Assembly: GCA_928212115.1 (NCBI GenBank)
Contig: CAKMRJ010005745.1
Coordinates: forward strand, 216,786,001 to 216,850,000
Direction: 5' to 3'
Origin: Lactuca virosa
Lineage: Eukaryota; Streptophyta; Magnoliopsida; Asterales; Asteraceae
DNA length: 64,000 bases
The translations under genes and the position numbers were made by a program. The notes beneath the pieces are model-generated. The model was not told the origin of the DNA and made no database searches. It saw nothing but the letters and a program-made list of their open reading frames with translations. Shown here piece after piece: positions 22,357 through 34,320 of the stretch (positions are counted from its first letter, which is position 1; the number at the start of each line of letters is the position of its first letter).

Positions 22357-23464
22357 TGTAACATCCCGAACTTCGCCGGTATATTTCGAATCCATTCTCT
22401 TTATTTAATTGCCATTGTAGTCCCTAGAGTTGGTTGAGTTGGGCCATTAGAAGTATAAGTACTAAAGTTGCAACTTTAAGTCAGGAAGGAGTACGTTGAG
22501 CGTACATAAGGGTACGCTGAGCGTACTAGGCGCGCCCTAGTACGCTGGGCGTACTCATATCAGGAAGAAACCCTAATATTTAGGGTTTGGGGACTATATA
22601 AACACCCTTATGGATCATTTTCCCTGATTATCCTCAGCCTCCACTGCCTACATTCGTCCTCCCCAAAACCCTAGCTCTTCTTTGTTGGTGTAAGCTTATT
22701 TGGTGTGTTTTAGAGTGTTTCAAGAGGAAGGCATTGCATCCAAGTGTTGGAGAAGAAGATCAAGTTCATAGATCTGAAGTTAGTTTGTGCTCAAGAAGCT
22801 CCTAAAGGTATAAAGTTCCAAACTTTATCCTTATATGCTTAGATCTCATCATTTTACTTTATTAGAATCATTTCTTGTCCCAAAAGCCATAAATTGGTGC
22901 ATGTTGTGTTGTGGACGAAAAGAGTTGTCCTTCCAGGCTCTTGAAGGGACCTTGAGTGATAAAAATAAGGTCCCATAGGTTGTAGGTGTCCCATGCAAGA
23001 GAAATAAGGTCTTAATGGATTAAGACCAAGCATTAATGACTTTATGGATGTCCAAAGTGATAAAGTTCGTGACTTTATAAACCCTGGGCATGTTAGGCCT
23101 CTGGATCTGAGATTGGGACTTAAGTGCTTAAGCCATTAAGCAGTTAATAAGGTTTTGGCTAGTTATGGAGTACGCCCAGCGTAAATCCAGTACGCCCAAC
23201 GTACTGGGTCAACCACCCCGATGGTGGTCAACATCTGGTCGCGTACGCCTCGCGTACCAGAGGAGTACGCCCCGCGTACGTCCTCTGTTGGGCCATTGGC
23301 AATTGGGCTTCGGGTATTGGGCTGCTTACGGACTAAAGGGACTTGGGCCTTTGCTGTACTTAGTAAATAAGATGTTATGGGCCAGTTAGTGGTAGTGAAT
23401 CATGGGTTTAGGCCTAATAAGGAGATTGGGCCCAATTTAGTAAATTGGGCCAATAGTGGACTTT
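22357..23464 (+). mobile_element. Gypsy B, 5' LTR (first part)
   Basis: Begins TGTAACATCCCGAAC and matches the 3' LTR (41145-42250) with few differences. It contains three upstream palindromes (22491, 22512, 22540; form GTACGCTGAGCGTAC), a TATA box CTATATAAAC at 22594 and four downstream palindromes (23170, 23190, 23243, 23265). An inverted pair CCCTAATATTTAGGG (22571-22585) precedes the TATA box. The LTR is interrupted by gypsy C and resumes at 27674. Orientation is plus, given the primer site after 28510. Confidence 0.9.
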
Positions 23465-23512
23465 AGTAAATAATATACTTTGAGTACAAGTTTCCTTGTA
23501 CTTTTGCTTGTA

Positions 23513-23955
23513 CATTTGGAGAATTTCGCGTACAGCTTCTCCGTCCTTAAGGTTTCCAGCACCGATCTCAAGTGCTGTCTATGATCTTCTTCACTTCTGG
23601 AATAGACAAGTATATCGTCGATGAATACGATTACGAACTTGTCCAGGAAGGAACGGCACACCCGATTCATCAGGTCCATGAATACCGCCGGTGCGTTGGT
23701 TAGGCCGAAGGGCATCACTACAAATTCGTAGTGACCATACCGAGTCCGAAATGCTGTCTTAGGAACATCATTCTCATGGACTCGCAGCTGATGGTACCCT
23801 GATCTTAGGTCTATTTTGGAAAAGTAATTGGCTCCTTGAAGTGATCGAAGAGGTCGTCGATTCGAGAAGAGGTAACGGTTTTTGACTGTGAGTTTGTTCA
23901 GCTCTCGATAATCGATGCACATCCGGAAGGATCCATCCTTCTTTTTCACAAACAA
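23513..23955 (-). pseudogene. Gypsy C reverse transcriptase fragment
   Basis: Reads MFVKKKDGSFRMCIDYRELN, DLRSGYHQLRV, MPFGLTNAPAVF and VFIDDILVYS, the RT fingers and palm with the catalytic FIDD box, then LYAKFSKC and an abrupt change to unrelated sequence. A local frame excursion replaces the usual PLPRIDDLFDQLQGA with NRRPLRSLQGA. The upstream linker to protease (23956-24172) is also frameshifted: it carries FPDVFPEDLPGIPPE-like codons in shifting frames. Thumb, RNase H and integrase are absent. It cannot yield active enzyme. Confidence 0.9.
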
Positions 23956-24172
23956 GATCGGGGCTCCCCAGGGTGAGGAACTTGGTCTGATGAATCCTTT
24001 GCTGAGCAGCTCATTGAGCTGACTGGATAACTCCTACATTTTTGCCGGCGCTAGTCGGTATGGGGATTTAGTAGGGGGGTTGCTCAAGGATTAAGTCGAT
24101 GCGAAACTCGACTTGGCGTTCGGGAGGGATTCCCGGGAGATCTTCGGGAAAGACATCGGGAAAGTTGCAGAC

Positions 24173-25870
24173 TTAGGGGATGCTCTCGAGGTCTTTAACT
24201 TCCTGCTTCTCATTAATGACGTGGGCTAGGAATGCATAACACTCCTTTCGCAGGAGTTTCTGGGCCTTGATGTACGAAATGATACGAAAGTTTGAACTGG
24301 GTTTATCACCGTAAATCATGAGGGTTTCACCAAGGGAAAGGTTGAGATGGATAGCTTTTTCGTAACAAAGGATATCAGCATGATTGGGGATCAACCAATC
24401 CATGCCGATGATGACATCAAAGCTTTTTATGGAAACTGGCATAAGGTCGATAGGAAAAGAATGATCGTTCAAGGTAAGGGTACAACCTACGTATATCTCA
24501 TTAGTGCTCTCTTTCTCACTGTTAGCCACTCGACGGTAAAATGTTTCAGTTAGTGGTGGATGGTTATGTTTGAGAAGATGTTTGAATGCATGACTAACAA
24601 AACTTCTCTTCGCACCAGAATCGAAAAGAATGCATGCATAAAAGTTGTCGAGGAGGAACGTACCCGAAACAACTGTGGGATCTGCAACTGCCTCTTCTTG
24701 ACCCATCGTCAGTACTCTCCCCGTGCCACCTGCTGTTGTTGTCTTGGGGCAGTTTCTCTTATAGTGCCCGACTTCTCCACAACCATAACATGCTTGACCG
24801 ACGCCTGCTCCAGATGCTTGATTGGTTGGTTGGACTGGCGTCTTGCAAACTCGAGCTGTGTGCCCCTTTTTGCCACAGTTAGTGCATGAAATTTCACGAC
24901 ATGGGCCGAGATTATGATGGTAGTTACACTTGTCGCATCGAGGAAGGGTACCAGCATATTTACCGGTAGGTGCTTGAATGGCAGGAGCAGCGGCAGGAGT
25001 AGTAGCAGCGTGGACTGCCGCTGTTTGCTGTTTCTTTGAGGGCTCCTGTGAAGACTGGCCCTTCCGCTGCTTCCAAAACTTTCTTTTCTCACCACTCCCT
25101 TTTGCTGTCTCAGGAGCGGTTGCCACTTTATCAAGATCAACTCCATGATCTATGAGAGTCTGCGCCAGACACTTAGCGCTATCAAAGGTGTTTGGCCTAG
25201 CAACCAAGACATTTCCTTTGGTGGGTTGTGTCAGTCCCCATATGTATCTCTCAATCTTTTTGCTTTCCGGGGTGACCATTCCCGGACAAAGAAGTGTTAG
25301 GTCTTCAAACCTATAAATGTAGGCAGCAATGTCATATTCCTTCATCCTTAGGTTCCATAGTTCGTGCTCTAGTTTCTGCATCTCGCCCCGTTGGCAGTAC
25401 TCAGCTAGGATGAGTTCCTTTAAACTTTCCCAACCCATAGCATTTGCCACTGGCAGGGTTAGGGATTTGACACGACCATTCCACCAGGTCAGTGCCCTGT
25501 TGGCGAAAGTGCAAGCGGCGAATTTTACTTTGTTGGCTTCAGAACAGGAACATATTTCAAAAATGGACTCGATGTTTTCAAACCATTGAGTCAGGGCAAT
25601 GACACCTCCTTTTCCGTCGAAAGATGTGGGTTTCACATTCATGAAGTCCTTATAGGAGCACTCCTTCTGGTGTCCTTGACCACCTTCCTGATTTTGGGGA
25701 TGAGTACCACTTCCTTGCCCACCAGATCCGCCAGAATTTATTTGTGACATTGCGACAGCCACAACAGCAGTAACAGCTGCCTGGAACATAGCGGGATCAA
25801 ACTGAGGGGGCGGTGGTGGTGGTGGTGGAGTGTCGTCGTTTCTTCTGATAGGTCTTTTTCGGGGAGGCAT
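24173..25870 (-). CDS. Gypsy C Gag-protease, 565 codons open
   Basis: A long intact frame. The N-terminus is basic and then proline-rich (PPPPPPPP). The central retrotransposon-gag capsid-like region includes FDGKGG, TQWFENIE, FANRALTWWNG and LAEYCQRGE. Two CCHC zinc knuckles follow (CTNCGKKGHTARVC and CYGCGEVGHYKRNC), preceded by a cysteine/histidine cluster CDKCNYHHNLGPC. The aspartic protease follows with FDSGAKRSFVS (active site DSG) and VIIGMDWL. Gag and protease are continuous here, with VVSG followed directly by TFLLDN; compare the intron in gypsy B. The frame ends at a stop where the RT linker should continue. Family: Ty3-gypsy chromovirus-like. Confidence 0.92.
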   Translation of the reverse strand: MPPRKRPIRRNDDTPPPPPPPPQFDPAMFQAAVTAVVAVAMSQINSGGSGGQGSGTHPQNQEGGQGHQKECSYKDFMNVKPTSFDGKGGVIALTQWFENIESIFEICSCSEANKVKFAACTFANRALTWWNGRVKSLTLPVANAMGWESLKELILAEYCQRGEMQKLEHELWNLRMKEYDIAAYIYRFEDLTLLCPGMVTPESKKIERYIWGLTQPTKGNVLVARPNTFDSAKCLAQTLIDHGVDLDKVATAPETAKGSGEKRKFWKQRKGQSSQEPSKKQQTAAVHAATTPAAAPAIQAPTGKYAGTLPRCDKCNYHHNLGPCREISCTNCGKKGHTARVCKTPVQPTNQASGAGVGQACYGCGEVGHYKRNCPKTTTAGGTGRVLTMGQEEAVADPTVVSGTFLLDNFYACILFDSGAKRSFVSHAFKHLLKHNHPPLTETFYRRVANSEKESTNEIYVGCTLTLNDHSFPIDLMPVSIKSFDVIIGMDWLIPNHADILCYEKAIHLNLSLGETLMIYGDKPSSNFRIISYIKAQKLLRKECYAFLAHVINEKQEVKDLESIP

Positions 25871-26449
25871 CTTGTTCTAGAAACAATCAGGAAGAAGAGG
25901 ACGGTAAGTCCTCAAGATATATGAAACAAAATATATCTCGTCCTGATAATAAAGTGTTCTACCAAGCGATAAGCAAAGAAAGGTTACTAATGCAAGTAAG
26001 TCATCGCTAAGAAGCAAATAGGTAGCAACACTAGGAACGAATTTCTACAATGTATTCGGCTCTGGCTAAAATACTCCTACAATATTTTAAGTTGCATGTT
26101 TTGTTCTTTTGATACCTTGTTGAATGGATACTGGGTAAGTTTTTAGGCCTGTTGCAACACTAAAGTCACTCCCAAGCACATGTTGGTCATGTCTCGAATA
26201 AATATAGTTGATCAGGCTATATGACCCTAGACATGATTACATAACTGCCAGTTTAACCGCAGTGTTCAACATCCAAAATACTTTTGTTTTGTTCTACTCA
26301 TGATATTGTTTCTGGTATGTAGGTAGACTTTTATACTTTTGTAAAAATACTTATATTTTAAACGTATACTTTTAGTTCAGAGCACTTCGGCCCCTTTAGT
26401 GTTTATAGTGTGTATACCATGTAAGGTTCGGTATACTTAGTTCACTATA

Positions 26450-26470
26450 AACAATAGCTTGATACCAATC
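26450..26470 (-). promoter_or_regulatory. Gypsy C primer binding site
   Basis: Minus strand, directly after the LTR end GGGGTGTACA: GATTGGTATCAAGCTATTG, an initiator-tRNA-Met type site (TTGGTATCARAGC) with a variation. Confidence 0.7.
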
Positions 26471-27673
26471 TGTACACCCCAAAACCAAACGGCGGAAACG
26501 TTCTGGGTGGGGACGTTCATGTGTAGTTATCACAACAGTTGTATTCATAGTAAGCGAAGTAAACACAACCATTACATTATAATAAGAATATTTACATTGT
26601 TTGAAAGCATGGCTTATACATAACAGTATATAGCAAAAGTAAAAGACGTGACTCCAAAATGCTCCGTCTTCTCCAAAATTTGGCAAGAGTACCTGTCTAT
26701 TGTTGCCCTGAGAATACAAGTAGTTTTAAAATATCAGCATAAAGCAGGTGAGTTCATAAGCGTTTAGTTCTGGTGAAAGAAATGTTTTTTTGATCCTTTG
26801 AAAAGTGTTTCCAAGAAAATCATAATTTTTTCTTATGAAAGATGTTTGATTATCCATTCGTTATTTGTTTAACAGCCTGTTTTATGTAAGTTGAGTTATC
26901 CCAGGAAAATCCTATATTTTCCTTAAAGTTGATAGTTGGTTAACTGTTCTGGAATGAGGTGTACAAGTATCTACCATACTTGTATCGTTAGATGTAGTTT
27001 CCTTGAAAAACCCTGTTTGCTCTCTGTGAGGTGTATTAGCCTTATTACATAAATAAAACTAATAAAATAGGTAGTGAACTAGATCCTAAGGGTATTAATC
27101 AATCCCTTAGTAATCAAATCGGTTATTACTTTGAGGTTAGTTCACTTGTTTCATTATTAAAAAAGTAAATTTTTGCTATCTAGGTTGTGAGTGTTATAAC
27201 TGTACTTAGACTAGATATGGCACGTACGGGGCCAGTATCTTTTTACGACTTTGTCACCCCTGAACCTAACGGTCCCGCTTTAGCTGGCAGCGAAGGTACG
27301 GGATAGTCAGTCCCATATAGATCTATACACAACAGTCACGCTCTCCCTCCAGAGATTCTGGTTACAAGGGTTATTCCTACACTCTCGAATCGGGGGTGGA
27401 GGTTTACAAGGACGTGTCTCAAAACTTTAGCTAACAAATTTACAAGTAATAATACTGAAAATCCTGTTTATGTTTTGTATGAATCCTTTGCAAAATATCG
27501 CATTTTATGACATGATTCACAAGTTCCTTGCTTTAGTTTTGAAAACTGTTTCTACGTTTGATTTTTAATCGTTTGGTAAAACTATTTTCTGTGTTAAAAG
27601 CATACTGAACATATAAGTATTTTATACGAAATAATATACTTTGAGTACAAGTTTCCTTGTACTTTTGCTTGTA
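26471..27673 (-). mobile_element. Gypsy C 5' LTR
   Basis: On the minus strand it runs from ACAAGCAAAAGTACAAGG (27673) to GGGGTGTACA (26471), about 1.2 kb. Unlike the other gypsy LTRs here it has no 13-15 bp palindrome quartet. Confidence 0.75.
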
Positions 27674-28510
27674 TATGGACCAACAAACGGGAATGGAATT
27701 AATGAGTTATGAGGACACTTAGTCAAGGAAGTAATGGTGGGTATTAACCTAATATTTATTATTATGTGACCGTTCGGGATTCCCGGTGAGACAGCGTCAG
27801 AGAATTACAGTATTCAGCACTACTTGTGAGGTGAGTTACCTCACTATACTAAGGGTCGAAGCACCAAGGCCGGCCCATTGGATATGTTATCCTAGAAGTG
27901 TTAGACTGTTGAGTATTGAGTTAGTGTTGCATGCTAGTGGTTATGCCAGTTGGTAGATTTGTAGGACTACCTGTGTTGTTATATGTTATCTGTATGCTCA
28001 GTAGTTAGATGCTCAGTAGTTATGTTATATGTTGATCTTTATGTGGGATGGGTTTGAGGATGTACTGCTTCATGCGGTGACCAACAACCCTGGGAGCATT
28101 CCAGATACGAGCTTGGGCCGATAGGCAATCCAGACTCGTACTGTGGGCTCGTGGCAATCCAGATGTGAGCTGTGGGCCCGGTAGGCAATCCAGACTCACA
28201 TTGTGGCCCAGGGGTAATCCAGTCTGTAAAGCGTGGACCCATACATGTTGTTATTTGTATATGTATTATGTGTAGTGTATCGGTATTTTGGGGAACTCAC
28301 TAAGCCTCGGGCTTACAGTTTCAGTTTATTGTTTCGGGTACATCAGGGGATCGCGGCAAGGCGAAGGCGTGGTCGTACAGCTCCTCATATTTATGTTTAT
28401 GTTTCTGGGATACTCTGATATTATACCTTTTGAAAACAAGTTTTGTAATAACTAATGGTTTTTGGATTGTTTAAAAAGTTTTAAATTGGCTTAATTTTAT
28501 GGGTGTTACA
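27674..28510 (+). mobile_element. Gypsy B, 5' LTR (second part)
   Basis: Continues the LTR after gypsy C and matches 42288-43125. It contains GAGGTGAGTTACCTC (inverted), a tandem repeat of about 34 bp with GGCAATCCAGACTC (28105-28240), the conserved AACTCACTAAGC-CTCGG-GCTTA hairpin module (28293-28315) and the LTR end GGGTGTTACA. Confidence 0.9.
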
Positions 28511-28530
28511 AGTTTGGTATCAGAGCTTGG
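28511..28530 (+). promoter_or_regulatory. Gypsy B primer binding site
   Basis: Directly after the LTR: AGTTTGGTATCAGAGCTTGG, the initiator tRNA-Met type primer site TGGTATCAGAGC. Confidence 0.9.
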
Positions 28531-29108
28531 TTTGAGTGAATTGGGAGAACCTCTGTTACTCCAGTCTCAAATCAAGGAAATGATTTTCAAAATGATTTTT
28601 CAAAAGGTTTTCAAAATAAGTAAAGAGGGATGCAGGGTGTAACGACCAGCCGGAGCCAGTAAGTAGATCCCAAAATACCATAGGTATTTGATATTGCAGT
28701 GTTAGAACAGCATGCTAGAACTAGGCTAGGGATCTTCAGGAATTGCATGATAGAATTGCCTGAATGTATGATGCCTGATAGCCTAGGGTTTTCCTTATAT
28801 GAAATTGACATCATTACTGTAATTGCTTAGTGTATGCATCACGGCAGTACATAATTAAGATCTTATAGCATGAGAATGTTTGATTTAGCCTTATGTTCTG
28901 TTCTTATTTATTAGGGCTTAGGTAGGATTGGATATTCGAAAGTCTATAGGGTCCAGCGTTATGTACGGCTAGCATACACTAGTGTTGCAGGGTTGGTGAT
29001 AGTTTCATGGATGGGTGAGTTGTGTGAGGCCGGGAGGCCAGCTATGAGATATTCAGTATTGCTCTAGGAGTGAGGATTGAGCGCTTGCTAGATTATGTAT
29101 GTAGTTAG
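28531..29108 (+). mobile_element. Gypsy B leader, left part
   Basis: Untranslated leader between primer site and gag. It is interrupted at the GTTAG target site by element D and resumes at 36814. No coding frame. Confidence 0.75.
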
Positions 29109-29875
29109 TGTTGGGTTTTGAGCATTCTAACACTCCTAAGTGTACATGCAACCCTAAATACCTTGGATCTATGTTTTCTCTATTATACATGCAAATATGA
29201 ACTTTCCAAGGTATTCATCCTAACTAGCATAATAACATTGATTCATATGAATATATCAATTTAGAATTACATACCTCTTTGATGTAGAATGTCTTCATGA
29301 AGCTTGAGTGCCTAGTACCCCAAGTGTGACACCTCAAATGGTTCACACAACACCAAATACACTTGGAATAACTTGAGAGAACATCCACACTTCATGAAAA
29401 TCGGCTAGCCCTTATTATCACACATAGTCTAGTGGCCGATTTTGTCAACAATAAGATGCTTATATAGCTAGTGACAATTAGGGTAAACCCTAATTGTCAT
29501 GGCTTTCCATTTCCTTGGATCCATGGGTTCAAACATACCATGGAGCATACATAGAGCATCTTATGGGTTTTAGCCCAACTTGACAATCCATGGAGCATTA
29601 GCCCACTATACAAGTATGGGTAATTTACACAATCAACCCATATATTTAATTAGTCTTCTTTTGATCACTTAAATAATTCTAGATTAATTCTTGATCAATA
29701 CTAATTAAATAATCTTATTAATATATTATAACTTATAATAAATTAACAAACCTTAAGTGTCATTTCTTTCATTATAGTCTATCCAAATGCATGATGCCAT
29801 GCAACCCAAATGGACCATGCTGGGTCGGGTCAAGTCTTACCAATTATAGTTATGGACTTAGACATTAATCCAACA
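29109..29875 (-). repeat. Element D 3' LTR
   Basis: 767 bp, TG...CA; only a handful of differences from 36046-36813. It is the 3' LTR because the polypurine tract lies beside it. Confidence 0.92.
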
Positions 29876-31626
29876 GTCTCCCACTTGGATAAGTCTAAAA
29901 CTATTATTGCGTATGACTTCAAGAACCGACTGGCAATCGTAGCTCTCAAAAGCTTCCGTTGAACTCTGACCTTGCCGATGATCTCTGACATTTGTCAACG
30001 ACTTGTCCATTAGATAAGTGATCATATATTCCTCCTTTCTAGATATCATATGGACTGAGACATGGATTATCAATCATTATCTCTGTCCATTTGTTGTTTC
30101 CCGATTTCCGATTTATGATGACTGACTGATTGAACAAATCAAATCAGTCCTGGCTTGGCCAAGGACTCACATGTGTCATCGCTAAATCATCGAGGGGCCC
30201 ATATATCGCTTTTATCCCGAAGGTAAAAGGAATGGATAAACTTCGCGACTCATATGGCTTGTTCTACTACTTGTTGAATCATACACAAAGACACGTTTTA
30301 TAACATCGAGTTACCAATGTGTTTTCGTGCAATCAATGTATAACCAACTCATAGTAACAACTCATATCTCTAGGTTTGAAGAATATAAGATATTATCGTC
30401 TCATGATCACTCGTGATAAAATCCATGAAGTGATTCAAATGAGCGTGGGTTGAATCCAATACTCAGAACTTATGACCACTCATGAGTGTTGTAGCACCAC
30501 TTTGTCCAACATCTTAGACCTCTACAAGCCAACCCATGACAGTCTTGATTCATATCTACTTCCAACATATGACCGACTGTGGATAGTTTGAATAACTTAG
30601 TCATTGAGGAAGAATGACCTAGTTTACTCTGGAAGTCAAAACATGCAAAGTGAAACACAAGAATAAATGAATCAAATATGGTATTAAACCCTATGAATAT
30701 AAATAGACCACTTTTATTTATCACCATACTGATTACTCATTATTCATTGTTTCGGTTTTATCAACTTTATACCTGAATTAAAAACATTAGTTGTCCCATG
30801 CTCCAAGCATGTACACTATGTTTTTCAAAACAATAGCTTTGCCATACACCAAGTATGCACTCTATGTTTTTCTATGATCCTTACTTTGTGAAATAAACCA
30901 ATTGAACATAATTCAATGATTCTAATTTCACACTTCCAAATCCTTATCGAAAATGTGAGAATTTCAAATTCCTATCATTATCGAAATCTGTTTAGATTTT
31001 AAACTTATATGCACTGACCCTCCTGTAATGAATATGTACAAAGTCACAAAGACTTGTCAACAGTCATTATAAGGTATTCCAATGGAGATCAACTCCATGG
31101 AAACATCCTTCTTGCATTAAGTTTTTCTACCCTTACACAAATTGAATACTTCCATCCACACTATGGAAACATTTCCATATTCCCATTTTGACATCACTCA
31201 CTTCTGAACAAGAGTTGCCTCTTTTCAGAATATGTCAATATGGTCCTTCCAAAATTAACAGTATACTTCCAACTGTCCTGAGCAACCAATCTTTGGTAAA
31301 CCTTAGATTGTCCTCGACAATTGCTTAATCCTTTTAGTCATATCCAATTCTAGACCTTTTCCCTTCTTAATGCCCCATGCATTTGGAAAATTTTAGAAAG
31401 GACAAATATTATAGCACATGCAATCGATCTTGTACCCAAAGCAAATGGGACACGATTCATGATGTCTCACATAAAGACATGATTCTAGACCAATCTTTTG
31501 CTATAATATTTTTATTTGTCATGTTCTCTAAATTTGACTATGAAGAGAGATGTCGTAATCATAATCGAATTTTGAGAACGTAATATATGGAATTTCCTTA
31601 AGTTGAACCAATCCAACATGAAATTC

Positions 31627-31652
31627 ATAATATATATATATATATATATATA
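31627..31652. repeat. (AT)n tract in element D
   Basis: Short AT dinucleotide run in the non-coding interior. Confidence 0.9.
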
Positions 31653-33348
31653 TTCTTGACTAAAGATGATTAAGGTCCTCAATCTAAGCCTTTAGAATGA
31701 AATGAAGTATATCCTCTCCCTTAATTATAGCAAAACAACTTTTCAACCCCTGCAACTCCACGAATTGAATTTTTTTTTCTATAATTAACATTGCTAACTT
31801 GCAATACTTATCATAATTATCATGCTCCCACTAACATGATGATTATTAGCATAACACTTATGCTCCCACTAGCTTTGACATGTACTCAAAAATCAGTTGG
31901 ACTCCTAGAAATCAATACTTTATTGACTTTCTTACCAAAGTTCAGACTTCTGATACGACATGCTTTGATAAAATTTTATCAAAATCATACACCTTTCCTT
32001 AGATAGCATGCATGTGTGCTAAAACAATTTCAGAACTATGAAGAGGGATGCCGTAATCATAGTCTCAATTGTTTAGACCTTTTGTCATCTGCTTCAAATC
32101 TACTTGGGGTAAGTGTTTCCTCACCTCACATCATTTCATGAATCGGAGAGAAACCTTATGACCCTTAGATTTTATGGTGTATGTGTTCTTATCCATGTGA
32201 ATCTGTCAAAACCATAATCGCAAGACAAGGTTAGTGACAAATCCAAACTCATATGGATTGAACTAAATCTTAATTTATTTCCACCTGGCAGCTCATGGGC
32301 CTGCCATTGCTTCCAAGTTGATATGCAACCAATTGAGAACTCTCAGAACTCATATGCAAAGCCAACTTTAACTGGAATGGGTACAGAAATAGAAATATGT
32401 CAACACGATAGGTTATAAACCTCACGTCGTGTGCTAGTGTTAAACTACAGGTTTTTTTTATTCTTGATTAGACCTAAGCTTTCAGATCTCTAAGACTCCT
32501 CACTGTCCTCTTGACATATAAGACTATCTTGCCAAATATTCAAGAGATAGTGCAGCTTCTTTATCAAGACAAACACTTCACACACTTGGCCTAAGTTGGT
32601 CTTTGTTTAACCCAAAACATCACAACTTTCCAATTTCAAATGTGCAAGAGTAGGACACTTTTACTCTTACATTTGACAAGTGTTTTAAACCTTTCTCTAA
32701 GATATGTCACTCAACTTATAGTCTTGGAGTATGACTCTAAGACTTGTTTTGAAACGAAGTATTACTCATCTTCTTGATTTAACCACTTCAACAATTCATG
32801 ACTCCTCTTCTTAGTCATAAGAATGCACTAAGATGTCCTTAGAAGACCAATTGTGATGTGGTTCTTTAATCATTAAGATGATCACAAAACATGATACTAA
32901 AGTACTCTCCCATTTTTTCAGATTTGAGAAACTTTTATCTTTTTGCCTAAGTTGATTATTCTCATTCGTTCTGCCATACATCGAAACTTTTCCAATGTTT
33001 CAGAATTATACTTAAACAGGTAAGTATAACCATATTTACTAAACTTTAGTAAATCATGACGAATAGTCTTATAGATCTTTTATGGTGGACTTGATCAGTG
33101 CATAAGAATGTTTACTCGATCCCTTAGTCCTTCACTTGACTCACATATACATGTAAACAAGGAATTAGTCTTAATTTTCCAAAGCTGAAAGTTCTAATCC
33201 ATCATACTATACAACTTGCATGATTCCAAGTTTCTATCCTACTGAAACTTGGGTGATGAAAATCTTTCCTTATTTGGTAAATTATGACACTACCACAAAT
33301 GAAAGAATCAATTTATATTCCGATGTTGCTATCAATGGAATCATATAA

Positions 33349-33477
33349 ACAACAAGTTTCCACAAATGCCACTGTAAGGATATATATAAAAATAAATAAA
33401 ACAAAATTTTTCTTTTATTTAAAACTTGCGGAAAAACTTATCCTTACAGTGCAAAAGCATATGAAAAACTTGTTGTT
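33349..33477. repeat. Hairpin-forming inverted repeat inside element D
   Basis: The left arm (33349-33382) contains AACAACAAGTTT, ATGC and CACTGTAAGGA; the right arm (33441-33477) carries their reverse complements TCCTTACAGTG, GCAT and AAACTTGTTGTT. The stem is about 30 bp with small bulges and an AT-rich loop of about 60 bp. Confidence 0.7.
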
Positions 33478-33689
33478 ATCTATTCCTAAGCGATATATCA
33501 TAACTCCTAAGCAACAGCTCAAAATTCTGATCACCGAACCATGCGATCGAAATCCATCTTCGCAATCAGAATCAGCATGTACTTCCTTTAAGTTTCTTCA
33601 TTTTTCTTCGATTCTTAAAGCATCAACTGGTGACCCAGTCACATCATGTAATGAGAATCTCATAATAGAAACTTAACAGAGTTGGATAG

Positions 33690-34320
33690 TGGATTTTACC
33701 TGAAGCAGAGTCAAACTTCTTGATTTGATCAACCTTATGATCTTTCAGGTAAATAGGAAGCTTCGCAATCAATGCCCCTTCCTTTGGCAAGAGAGACATA
33801 TGGACTCTTTGGGAATGGTGTACTGGACTATCACAGACTTGCCTTTCTCTTTACCAGTTGGTCAACCAAAGTTGACTATGGTCAATCCCTTTCCATTGGG
33901 AAGCGAAAGCTTTTCTGGATATCCAATGTTACCATTTTCAAAGTCCATGGAAGTTTGGGAAGTTGATCTTCTAATCAAATTTGCTTTACTAGTCCTCAAA
34001 TCATTGCTGACCAAGCAAATAGATAAGATCATTAAGAGTCATGTCATAGTCTGTTTCATAGTAGTCCCAAAGGAACTCACTATATGACTTAGGAAGTGAT
34101 TGAACATCCAACCTTCTTAAGACTTTGACACCCAACTCTCCCGGCTTGTCAATATGTGACTTCATCTTCAGGATGTGATCACACATAGACCTTGCTTGCC
34201 ATTAGGGCTTGAGTGACCTTGAACTTGTGGGTTAGGGAGAATAATTGGAGGAGGTGGAGGAAGAAAAGTTCCAAGAGATTTGGAAAGATCATAGATGTCT
34301 GAGCTAGACATCTTTTGGGA
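33690..34320 (-). pseudogene. Copia-type gag remnant of element D
   Basis: Minus strand. The start MSSSDIYDLSKSLGTFLPPPP (about 34314) is followed, after a frame change, by DHILKMKSHIDKPGELGVK and SLPKSYSEFLWDYYETDYDM, typical of the copia gag region (UBN2-like). Further down, KESICLSCQRKGH, a stop, then LRS-FPIYLKD is a zinc knuckle in which the tryptophan position is a stop and the last cysteine is phenylalanine. At least two frame breaks and two stops disable it. It identifies D as copia-derived. Confidence 0.75.

Larger units (their letters stand above)
23465..27673 (-). mobile_element. Gypsy C, internally deleted element inserted in B's LTR
   Basis: On the minus strand: LTR (27673 to 26471), primer site, gag-protease (25870-24173), start of reverse transcriptase (to 23513), then directly 45 bp identical to the start of the LTR (23468-23512 equals 27629-27673), then gypsy B sequence again. 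RNase H, integrase and almost all of the 3' LTR are missing. In B's other LTR the sequence runs through this point (42250-42262), which proves the insertion. A 36-bp piece of B is also missing on the right side. Confidence 0.85.

Noticed and set aside
21933..22395. Several overlapping proline/alanine/arginine-rich frames on both strands
   Set aside because: GC-rich LTR sequence of gypsy A (GCCGCCACC repeats) keeps all frames open; none has a recognisable domain.
33284..33676. 130-codon plus-strand frame in element D
   Set aside because: It runs antisense to the element, crosses the hairpin arms and has no domain; better explained as a chance frame.
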